Of a stretch of 64,000 bases of DNA, positions 57,569 to 64,000 are shown piece after piece. Where the stretch lies: assembly GCF_014636095.1 (NCBI RefSeq), contig NZ_BMDV01000003.1:248001-312000 (forward strand), in the 5' to 3' direction. Position numbers and translations under genes: made by a program. Source of the stretch: Acinetobacter modestus (GTDB taxonomy: Bacteria; Pseudomonadota; Gammaproteobacteria; Pseudomonadales; Moraxellaceae). A model generated the notes under the pieces. It was given only the letters and a program-made list of their open reading frames with translations. It did no database searches and was not told the origin of the DNA. The first letter of the stretch is position 1; each line of letters starts with the position of its first letter.

Positions 57569-58801
57569 TTAGAACAATACACGTACACGAATTGTGCCTT
57601 CAACTTGGCTTAAGGTATCAAGAGCTTCTTGAGAAGCAGATGCGTCAACATCCATAACTAGATAACCAATATCACCTTTGGTCATTAAAGACTGACCAGA
57701 GATGTTGATGCCTTGTTCAGCAAATAATGTGTTGATTTTAGACAACACACCTGGCACGTTTTTGTGGATGTGAAGTAAACGGTGTTGACCGTCAGAAAGT
57801 GGTAATGCAATTTCTGGGAAGTTCACCGCAGAAAGTGTCATACCTTTATCTGAATATGCAACGAATTTTTCAGCAACTTCTAAACCGATGTTTGCTTGCG
57901 CTTCCATCGTAGAACCACCCACGTGCGGTGTTAAAATCACGTTGTCTAAGCCACGAAGTGGAGACTGGAATTCTTCACCATTCGCTTTTGGTTCTTTCGG
58001 GAATACGTCGACCGCTGCACCAGCAATGTGACCAGATTTAATCGCATCTGCCAAATCTTCAATAATCACACATGTACCACGTGCAGCATTAATGAAGATC
58101 GAACCTTCTTTCATTTTCGCGAACTGTTCTTTTTTGAAGAAGTTACGTGTAGAAGGAACATCTGGAACGTGTAAAGAAACTACATCAGCAGTTTCTAAAA
58201 GCTCATCCAATGAACCCACTTGGCGTGCATTACCTAACGGTAATTTAGTTACCGCATCATAATAGCAAACTTTCATACCTAAACTTTCAGCTAAAACTGA
58301 AAGTTGTGAACCAATTGAACCGTAACCAATAATACCTAGAGTCTTACCACGCGTTTCAAAAGAACCAACCGCAGATTTGTTCCAACCGCCTGCATGTGTA
58401 TCTTTTGATTTCTCAGGTACACGACGAAGTAATAAAATTGCTTCAGCAAGAACCAATTCTGCAACCGAACGTGTATTTGAATATGGTGCGTTGAAAACAG
58501 GGATACCACGAGACATCGCTGCTTTTAAATCGACTTGGTTGGTACCGATACAGAAACAACCTACCGCAATCAATTTATTCGCTGCTTCAAAGATTTCTTC
58601 AGTCAATTGAGTACGCGAACGAATACCAACAAAATGAGCATCTTTGATCGCTTCTTTTAAAGCTTCACCTTCAAGTGCAGTTTTGTGGTAGTCGATGTTG
58701 GTATAACCCGCAGCGTTTAATGTATCGATGGCATTTTGGTGCACACCTTCTAACAAAAGGAAACGGATTTTGTCTTTCGGTAGTGATAGATGTTGGCTCA
58801 T
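57569..58801 (-). CDS. serA: D-3-phosphoglycerate dehydrogenase SerA
   Basis: This 410 aa NAD enzyme oxidises 3-phosphoglycerate in the first step of serine synthesis. Motifs are the NAD loop GKTLGIIGYGSIGSQL, the Arg in NAARGTC, the Glu in DVFPKEP and the His in TPHVGGSTMEAQ. The last 80 residues form an ACT domain (HIHKNVPGVLSKINTLFAEQGINI), the site of serine feedback in E. coli SerA (also 410 aa). I chose the ATG at 58801 (MSQHLSLP). It diverges from a D-2-hydroxyglutarate dehydrogenase-like gene. Confidence 0.97.
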   Translation of the reverse strand: MSQHLSLPKDKIRFLLLEGVHQNAIDTLNAAGYTNIDYHKTALEGEALKEAIKDAHFVGIRSRTQLTEEIFEAANKLIAVGCFCIGTNQVDLKAAMSRGIPVFNAPYSNTRSVAELVLAEAILLLRRVPEKSKDTHAGGWNKSAVGSFETRGKTLGIIGYGSIGSQLSVLAESLGMKVCYYDAVTKLPLGNARQVGSLDELLETADVVSLHVPDVPSTRNFFKKEQFAKMKEGSIFINAARGTCVIIEDLADAIKSGHIAGAAVDVFPKEPKANGEEFQSPLRGLDNVILTPHVGGSTMEAQANIGLEVAEKFVAYSDKGMTLSAVNFPEIALPLSDGQHRLLHIHKNVPGVLSKINTLFAEQGINISGQSLMTKGDIGYLVMDVDASASQEALDTLSQVEGTIRVRVLF

Positions 58802-59158
58802 TACGGCTCCGCTACAAAGGCCAAAATTTAGTTGCAGTATCATAGCATAGAGCTTTGAGATATAGATATTTCGTTTAAAATTAGCTCAGCATAAATGTTG
58901 AGAATTTTTCAGTTCCGAATGAATTTTAGTGTTTATACACATTTTGTTATGACACTATTGCCATCCTGTGCTTTATCCCTCGCTTGCTTACATGTAAAAT
59001 AAAGAAATACGATAATCAAACTGATCTATTGAAAGTTTGATGCTTTCGCTAGCGTTTCTATATTTTGGATGTTTCCAGACCTTTGTTTATAAGGTTTTGA
59101 AAAATATTATATTGTCATCCAAAAGCCCTATATTCACTTCTTGCTAGGCCTGTAAACG
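58802..59158. other. Divergent regulatory region between serA and the FAD dehydrogenase gene
   Basis: These 357 bases hold no supportable gene. They should contain promoters in both directions; a candidate for the plus-strand gene is listed separately. No clear operator was recognised. Confidence 0.5.
59083..59110 (+). promoter_or_regulatory. Candidate promoter of the D-2-hydroxyglutarate dehydrogenase-like gene
   Basis: TTGTTT (59083-59088) and TATTAT (59105-59110) are 16 bases apart, about 50 bases before the ATG. Motif reading only. Confidence 0.35.
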
Positions 59159-60568
59159 ATGAATGCTTCAGTCGCTTTGACACCTGAATTATTGACCCAA
59201 TTGACGGCAATTGTAGGTGAAAACCGTATTAAAACCGATGCTGACAGTTTAGAAAATTGGGGACGAGATCATACTAAACATTTTGATCCGAACCCATCAG
59301 TCATCGTTTTTCCATCAAGTACTGAACAAGTTCAGTCGATTGTAAAACTTGCCAATCAATTCAATGTTGCGATTACGCCATCGGGTGGTCGTACAGGTTT
59401 ATCGGCTGGTGCTGTGGCGAATAATGGCGAAATCGTGATTAGTTTCGACAAGATGAATCAAATCTTGGAATTTTTGCCAGCAGATCGTATAGTTCGCGTT
59501 CAAGCGGGTGTTGTGACTGAACAATTGCAAAATTATGCCGAACAACAAGGCATGTATTACCCAGTTGATTTTGCATCTACAGGTTCTAGTCAAATTGGTG
59601 GAAATATCGGAACCAATGCAGGCGGTATTAAAGTCATCAAATACGGTATGACACGTAACTGGGTGCTTGGCTTAACAGTTGTGACGGGTAAAGGCGATAT
59701 TTTACGTTTAAACAAAGGCATGATTAAAAATGCGACGGGTTATGCATTACAGCATTTGTTTATCGGTGGTGAAGGCACATTAGGTTTAGTGACTGAGGCT
59801 GAGATTAAACTTGAGCGTAAGCCACAAAACTTACAAGTCATGGTATTGGGTACGCCTGACTTTGAAGCGGTAATGCCTGTATTACATGCTTTTCAAAAAG
59901 AAATCGACTTAACTGCATTCGAATTCTTTGGCGAAGTGGCAATGCAAAAAGTGTTGGATCGTGGTCATGTACAACGTCCATTTGACACAACTTGCCCGTT
60001 CTATGTGTTACTCGAATTTGAAGCACCATATGAGCCAATCATGGACAAAGCCATGCAAATTTTTGAACATTGCATGGAACAGGGTTGGGTGATTGATGGT
60101 GTGATGAGCCAAAGCTTAGAACAAGCTCAAAGCTTATGGCGTTTACGTGAAGATATTTCAGAATCGATTGCACCGTTTACGCCATATAAAAATGATATTT
60201 CCGTGTTAATTACCCATGTGCCTGCGTTTATTGCGGAAATTGATGCGATCGTTGCAGATAACTATCCAGACTTTGAAATCTGCTGGTTTGGTCATATTGG
60301 TGATGGTAATTTGCACTTAAATATTCTAAAACCTGAAAATCTGACCAAAGATGAATTCTTTGCCAAGTGTCAGGTGGTGAATAAATATGTGTTTGAGACC
60401 GTGAAAAAATATGATGGTTCGATCTCTGCCGAGCATGGTGTGGGGATGACCAAGAAGCCATATTTGGAGTATTCACGTTCGCCTGAAGAAATTGAATATA
60501 TGAAAGCATTGAAGTTGGCATTTGATCCGAATGGAATTATGAACCCAGGAAAATTATTTGATCTTTAA
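59159..60568 (+). CDS. FAD-linked D-2-hydroxyacid dehydrogenase (D-2-hydroxyglutarate dehydrogenase-like)
   Basis: This 469 aa flavoprotein has a PCMH-type FAD domain (ITPSGGRTGLSAGAVANNGEIVISFDKMN, then GSSQIGGNIGTNAGGIKVIKYGMTRNWVLGL) and the C-terminal oxidase domain with CWFGHIGDGNLHLNI and SAEHGVGMTKK. It belongs to the GlcD/D2HGDH/D-lactate dehydrogenase group. Its place opposite serA points to D-2-hydroxyglutarate, a side product that SerA makes from 2-oxoglutarate. That pairing has been described in Pseudomonas. Electron acceptor and substrate need testing; D-lactate remains possible. Confidence 0.85.
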   Translation: MNASVALTPELLTQLTAIVGENRIKTDADSLENWGRDHTKHFDPNPSVIVFPSSTEQVQSIVKLANQFNVAITPSGGRTGLSAGAVANNGEIVISFDKMNQILEFLPADRIVRVQAGVVTEQLQNYAEQQGMYYPVDFASTGSSQIGGNIGTNAGGIKVIKYGMTRNWVLGLTVVTGKGDILRLNKGMIKNATGYALQHLFIGGEGTLGLVTEAEIKLERKPQNLQVMVLGTPDFEAVMPVLHAFQKEIDLTAFEFFGEVAMQKVLDRGHVQRPFDTTCPFYVLLEFEAPYEPIMDKAMQIFEHCMEQGWVIDGVMSQSLEQAQSLWRLREDISESIAPFTPYKNDISVLITHVPAFIAEIDAIVADNYPDFEICWFGHIGDGNLHLNILKPENLTKDEFFAKCQVVNKYVFETVKKYDGSISAEHGVGMTKKPYLEYSRSPEEIEYMKALKLAFDPNGIMNPGKLFDL

Positions 60569-60601
60569 GAAGCTATATAATTAATTGATGTTTTAAATCA
60601 A

Positions 60602-60639
60602 AAAAACCGCAATATATTTAATTGTATATTGCGGTTTTT
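60602..60639 (+). terminator. Terminator after the FAD dehydrogenase gene
   Basis: Two 15-base perfect arms (60602-60616 and 60625-60639, core CCGCAATATA) flank an 8-base loop and end in a T run. Confidence 0.9.
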
Positions 60640-60741
60640 CTTATATAGAATTTATAAAAAACCATTTGTAGGGTAAAATATTAATTGAATTAATTTTTTT
60701 AATTCTTCAATAAATTATAAAATTAATGAGGATAATAAAAT

Positions 60742-61446
60742 ATGAGTATTTCAAAATTCTTTAAAGGATTTGGAGAAATTGTGGAAGGCACTGCTAAATT
60801 AACTGGTGAAGCCATTAACGGTGCATGTGGTGTTATTTCAGATATAACAGGTGCAGAATCACTCAAACAAGTAGGGGTTTTGGCTAAAGAATCAACACAT
60901 CAAACAGGTAAAATTCTTAATCATCTATCTACAGGAATTGGCAAGACAACAGAAGGTTTATTAGATGATAATCCTCAAATGCGAGATCAAGGACTTTCTC
61001 AATTAGGGAATACTGTTGTAACAACAGCAAAAGGTGTGGTTGGGGGAGTTGTTGTGACTGCCAATAAAGTTGGTGATGTTTTTGAGGCTGTTATCAATGA
61101 AGATATGGATAAAGCTAAATCAGCACTGAAAGAGGTTGCAATCATTGGTGGAGCAGCTATTTTATCTGTTGGGGTTCTAGAGGTCGCAGGTGTTACTAGT
61201 ATCGTTGGTGATTCCACTGATATTCCGCCTTCTTCGGATATAGCTGTAGAAGGGAACAATCTAGATAATACACATTTTGTAAACCCGCACCATGTAGAAG
61301 GGTATACAACATCATCTGGTACTCAAGTTGATGGGTATTGGCGAGATGGTGACGGAAATACCGCTTATGATCGTACAGTTGATAATGGTGGAGGGTATCA
61401 ACAGACGAATCCCGATAATACGATTCTTAATAATTTTAAAGGTTAG
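60742..61446 (+). CDS. Unassigned protein with hydrophobic helix and C-terminal HVxGYxxxxGTxVxGYWRDG motif
   Basis: I do not recognise this 234 aa protein. It has no standard signal peptide. The first 130 residues are Gly/Thr/Val-rich with helical, amphipathic character. A hydrophobic stretch (about 133-155) could be a membrane helix. The C-terminal 60 residues contain HHVEGYTTSSGTQVDGYWRDGDG, a pattern like the HVxGYxRxDGTxVxGYxR repeats seen in several secreted or toxin-linked bacterial proteins. GAGGATAA precedes the ATG. A terminator before and a weak one after make it monocistronic. No immunity gene is evident. Confidence 0.7.
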   Translation: MSISKFFKGFGEIVEGTAKLTGEAINGACGVISDITGAESLKQVGVLAKESTHQTGKILNHLSTGIGKTTEGLLDDNPQMRDQGLSQLGNTVVTTAKGVVGGVVVTANKVGDVFEAVINEDMDKAKSALKEVAIIGGAAILSVGVLEVAGVTSIVGDSTDIPPSSDIAVEGNNLDNTHFVNPHHVEGYTTSSGTQVDGYWRDGDGNTAYDRTVDNGGGYQQTNPDNTILNNFKG

Positions 61447-61494
61447 GTAAGCTTAAGAATTATTAAGGTTATGCAAATTTATTAAAAGCTAAAT

Positions 61495-61525
61495 AAAAAG
61501 TGTATTTTCATAAGTGCACTTTTTT
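61495..61525 (+). terminator. Weak terminator after the unassigned gene
   Basis: AAAAAGTG and CACTTTTT can pair across about 14 bases and end in T. It overlaps the GTG (61500) of the next frame, supporting a later start there. Confidence 0.5.
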
Positions 61526-61544
61526 AAATAGAAGTAAAATTAAC

Positions 61545-62309
61545 ATGAACATCCATCACGAAATCGAAAAACTGTTTCAACATCGCCAAGATATTCCATT
61601 ATTTTATATCGAAAGTGGTAGCCGTTTATGGGGTATGGCGAGCCCTGACAGTGACTATGATGTGCGCGGTTTTCATTTGCCGAGTAAAGACCAGTATTTT
61701 GACTATAAAAAGTATCGTGATCTAATTGAAATCATGGATGGGGATTTCGATTTCGTTTCATATGATCTTGATAAAATGTTTGGATTACTTGCAAAAAGTA
61801 ACCCAACGGTTTTGGAATGGGTCAGAGCACATATCGTTTATTTTAATGCTTTTCCAGAATGGCAAAGCTTTCGAGATGGATTACTTGAGCGAATTGACTA
61901 TAGTGCGCTATATCATCACTACTTATCGCTGGCAAAAGGCGGGATGAAAGTAATGCAAACTGTGGATAATTTTACTTATAAAAAAGTATTTTATTCGATC
62001 CGTGGTTTGATGTCGGCAGAGTTAGCAACTCAAGAAGTCATGCCTGAATTATTGATTACTGATTTATTTGCGCAAGTCTCTGAGCATGATCCATTACGTC
62101 ATTGGGCAGAAGATTATTTGGAAATTAAAAAACAGCAGAAAGAAAAAGCCCAACTACCTGAAGCGGAACAAGCAGCAATTCTAAATTTATTGGAAACCAA
62201 AATTGAGCAATTAACTGCTAAAGAAATGCAAAAAGCTGATCGTCGAGAGGGCTTAGAGCGTTATTTAACGGAATATAGTCGTCATTTAAAGCAGCATTAT
62301 TATCAGTAA
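61545..62309 (+). CDS. RlaP-type nucleotidyltransferase
   Basis: This 254 aa protein matches the predicted nucleotidyltransferase family PF10127 (RlaP/YcgL-like DNA polymerase beta superfamily). The active-site pattern is ESGSRLWGMASPDSDYDVRG (about residues 20-39), with Gly-Ser and the Asp pair DYD that would bind metal. A third acidic residue lies in the DLIEIMDGDFDFVSYDL segment. The C-terminal half is helical. Substrate is unknown; relatives accompany RNA ligases. I chose the ATG at 61545 (MNIHHEIEK) since an earlier GTG lies in a terminator. Confidence 0.82.
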   Translation: MNIHHEIEKLFQHRQDIPLFYIESGSRLWGMASPDSDYDVRGFHLPSKDQYFDYKKYRDLIEIMDGDFDFVSYDLDKMFGLLAKSNPTVLEWVRAHIVYFNAFPEWQSFRDGLLERIDYSALYHHYLSLAKGGMKVMQTVDNFTYKKVFYSIRGLMSAELATQEVMPELLITDLFAQVSEHDPLRHWAEDYLEIKKQQKEKAQLPEAEQAAILNLLETKIEQLTAKEMQKADRREGLERYLTEYSRHLKQHYYQ

Positions 62310-62610
62310 AATTTTTTTACTCACCATCTTGGTTGGACTTATATATTTTCCAATTCATTGAAAAATAATTATCTTGGCGGGGTCTTGCCGAGTGCTCATC
62401 TAATTTTAGGATCAGCCTGCGGCTCGCCCTACTTTGGTTTCGCCCAAAGTAGGCAAAGGCATTGTCATCCGCAAAACTCGTTGACTACCATCAACTAGTT
62501 TAATAAATCGCAGAAACATCCTTTTATTAATGAAGTCCTGTCTCAAACAGTTGCAGATGACCTTTCCGAGTATCATATTATTTTCGAACTCAGGTTAACA
62601 GTTTTATCGG
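62310..62610. repeat. Intergenic region with a strong inverted repeat (REP-like)
   Basis: About 300 bases hold no supportable gene. At 62428-62453 CCTACTTTGG and CCAAAGTAGG pair perfectly around TTTCGC. The stem has no T run, so it is not a normal terminator. Local base content is richer in GC than the flanks. It looks like a dispersed intergenic element of the kind found in Acinetobacter genomes. No second copy was seen in this window. Confidence 0.55.
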
Positions 62611-62925
62611 TTAAATTTCGCTTTCCAAAATACGCACTTTGACATTAGCCACATGCGCTTTGGTCGCTTCAAAATGCTTCAACATATGTGCCGTTTGCAT
62701 ATGTGCTTCGAGATGAGCTTTGCTTTTCCATTGTTCTAACATCATAATGCTATTTTCATCTTGCGTCTGCATAGCAATCGCTGGCAGGTGATCAATCAAT
62801 GGGGTATAGCTATGACAGCCTTCTTCTGCCAATACAGTTGGAATGATTTTTTGGAATGCATCTAAGACTGCTTGGCGGTGTTCTGCACCTGCATGTGTCT
62901 GAATTTCTGCAATAATTGTCAACAT
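62611..62925 (-). CDS. ygiN: Putative quinol monooxygenase YgiN family
   Basis: This 104 aa protein has the ABM ferredoxin-like fold (LTIIAEIQTHAGAEHRQAVLDAFQKIIP, CHSYTPLID, IMMLEQWKSKAHLEAHMQTAHM). E. coli YgiN is described as a quinol monooxygenase that works with MdaB in a quinone redox cycle. Here it follows mdaB by 12 bases on the same strand, as in E. coli, so the same pairing is likely. Confidence 0.88.
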   Translation of the reverse strand: MLTIIAEIQTHAGAEHRQAVLDAFQKIIPTVLAEEGCHSYTPLIDHLPAIAMQTQDENSIMMLEQWKSKAHLEAHMQTAHMLKHFEATKAHVANVKVRILESEI

Positions 62926-62937
62926 AGTATTTCTCTC

Positions 62938-63528
62938 TTAATGGGCAGTCGCAAAAAGCTGATCTAAATGTGCTTTATAAGCTTCGATGTAGCTTGGGAC
63001 ATCAGGCATTTTGATTACATCATTCACAATAAATGTAGGTAATGATTCCATACCCAAGAATTGATTAGCTTTATGGAAAGGTAAATACACGCCATCTACA
63101 CCCACGCCGTGAAAGAATTGGTCAGGATCAGTGAACGCTTCCATTGGTGCGTTCCATGTCAACGACAACATGTATTTTTTACCTTGAATCAAGCCACCTG
63201 AACCATACTTTTTAGAAGCATCAGAACGGCTACGTCCATCGTTGGCATAAAGTGAACCATGACCAATGGTAAAGATATCATCAACGTATTTTTTCATTGT
63301 CCATGGCGCACCCATCCACCAGCCTGGCATCTGATAGATCACTACATCTGCCCATAAATATTTTTCAATTTCGGCTTGGATGTCATAGTCACTGTCGGTA
63401 CGTGTTACTTGTACCGTATGACCTAAGGTTTTTAAATGTGATTCGGAAAAATCGGTTAAGGTGTCATTCAATTCACCATTCGAGTGAGCGAATTGTTTAG
63501 CGCCATTAATAATTAAAATATTGCTCAT
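62938..63528 (-). CDS. mdaB: NADPH:quinone reductase MdaB
   Basis: This 196 aa FAD flavodoxin-fold enzyme reduces quinones by two electrons. Signatures are the N-terminal ILIINGAKQFAHSNGELN, YQMPGWWMGAPWTMKKYVDDIF, and the closing GVDGVYLPFHKANQFLGM. The length matches E. coli MdaB. It precedes ygiN in a two-gene operon. Confidence 0.95.
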   Translation of the reverse strand: MSNILIINGAKQFAHSNGELNDTLTDFSESHLKTLGHTVQVTRTDSDYDIQAEIEKYLWADVVIYQMPGWWMGAPWTMKKYVDDIFTIGHGSLYANDGRSRSDASKKYGSGGLIQGKKYMLSLTWNAPMEAFTDPDQFFHGVGVDGVYLPFHKANQFLGMESLPTFIVNDVIKMPDVPSYIEAYKAHLDQLFATAH

Positions 63529-63636
63529 AAAATTAAACTCAAAAATAGATTTCTAAAACTTGGACACATTTTAGAGAATCTATTCATGAGTAAAAATGTA
63601 TAAATAAGCAAAATACTATTGACTAAAAATCAATAA

Positions 63637-64000
63637 TTATGGCTTCTGTTTTCGTGTTTTATAGGCTTTACGGATCAACCAAATTGCAATAATCACTATA
63701 TAAAACGCCCAAAATTGGATCAACCATATGAGCGTTTCTTTAAAATATGATAGTCCGATTTTGAATGCTTCGGCTATTCGGGTGAGTAATGGATCGCTGT
63801 CTAGTGATGCAATACGATGAATATTGAGGTCGTGACTCTTACGCACTTTTGGCTGTTGGAAAAATTCTAAACGAATGGTGCTATATGCTAGGCGATCTTT
63901 CACTTCTAAATCAGTGAGCAGTTGTAATTGATTGTTTACTGCATTAGATGCACTATTATTTTGGTTCGCTGTATTGAGTTTCTCTTCTAAAAGTTTTAAT
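63637..64000 (-). CDS. DUF4349-type membrane protein, C-terminal part (cut by window edge)
   Basis: The frame runs open from the window edge to the stop at 63637, giving about 120 residues. A likely coiled-coil part (LEEKLNTANQN) is followed by LTDLEVKDRLAYSTIRLEFFQQPK, typical of the DUF4349 domain, and then a C-terminal transmembrane helix (WLIQFWAFYIVIIAIWLIRK). The N-terminus, probably with a lipobox, lies outside. Function unknown. It is transcribed towards mdaB, with 108 bases between. Confidence 0.75.
   Translation of the reverse strand, partial: LKLLEEKLNTANQNNSASNAVNNQLQLLTDLEVKDRLAYSTIRLEFFQQPKVRKSHDLNIHRIASLDSDPLLTRIAEAFKIGLSYFKETLIWLIQFWAFYIVIIAIWLIRKAYKTRKQKP

Overview
The window looks like the chromosome of an Acinetobacter species (Moraxellaceae, Gammaproteobacteria). 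The evidence is AT-rich coding sequence, a bacterioferritin and SpoT of the Acinetobacter kind, a lipase/foldase pair, a competence-type minor pilin cluster placed just before rpsP, and a shortened cell-division cluster. Species cannot be fixed from sequence reading alone. No prophage, insertion sequence, CRISPR array, tRNA or rRNA was seen. Nearly all of the window is core chromosome.

Layout. 1-1382: AT-rich non-coding start, then an orphan sulfate-binding protein gene. 1580-8739: a partial dcw cluster (rsmH-ftsL-ftsI-murE-murF-mraY) with no mraZ before it and no murD/ftsW/murG after it. 8799-12207: rlmA converging on the PBP1A gene mrcA. 12370-26541: pilMNOPQ-aroK-aroB, a DamX-like membrane protein, then gltB-gltD. 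26694-30018: a ferritin-like metal-dependent hydrolase, LemA and two TPM-domain proteins. 30423-34180: two tandem paralogous type IV pilins, the accessory protein TfpZ and a PglL-type oligosaccharyltransferase. The first pilin has a well-spaced sigma-54 promoter motif. 34243-35182: bacterioferritin and its ferredoxin, with a Fur-box-like site. 35340-40246: gmk-rpoZ-spoT-ridA on the minus strand, divergent from ispH.

40387-48560: the minor pilin/adhesin operon fimU-pilV-pilW-pilX-pilY1-pilE and a second pilE-like gene. 48822-50998: rpsP-rimM-trmD-rplS. 51057-53178: a secreted lipase and its membrane foldase. 53316-58801: truB, a TSUP permease, a hemerythrin-like protein, two EamA permeases and serA. 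59159-60568: a D-2-hydroxyglutarate dehydrogenase-like flavoprotein divergent from serA. 60742-64000: an unassigned protein with a C-terminal GYW/DG-type motif, a RlaP-type nucleotidyltransferase, an intergenic inverted repeat, the ygiN/mdaB quinone pair and a truncated DUF4349 gene at the edge.

The strongest theme is type IV pili and natural transformation. The alignment complex and secretin, the major pilins with their glycosylation enzyme, and the minor pilin/PilY1 tip complex are three separate loci within 36 kb. No clearly new multi-gene system was found. The most useful observations are a bacterioferritin that has lost most ferroxidase ligands, a SpoT with a degenerate synthetase domain, a G8 tract in pilW where one-base slippage gives an early stop in either direction, the tandem pilins, a pilin-like protein with Ala at the -1 cleavage position, and the unassigned gene at 60742.
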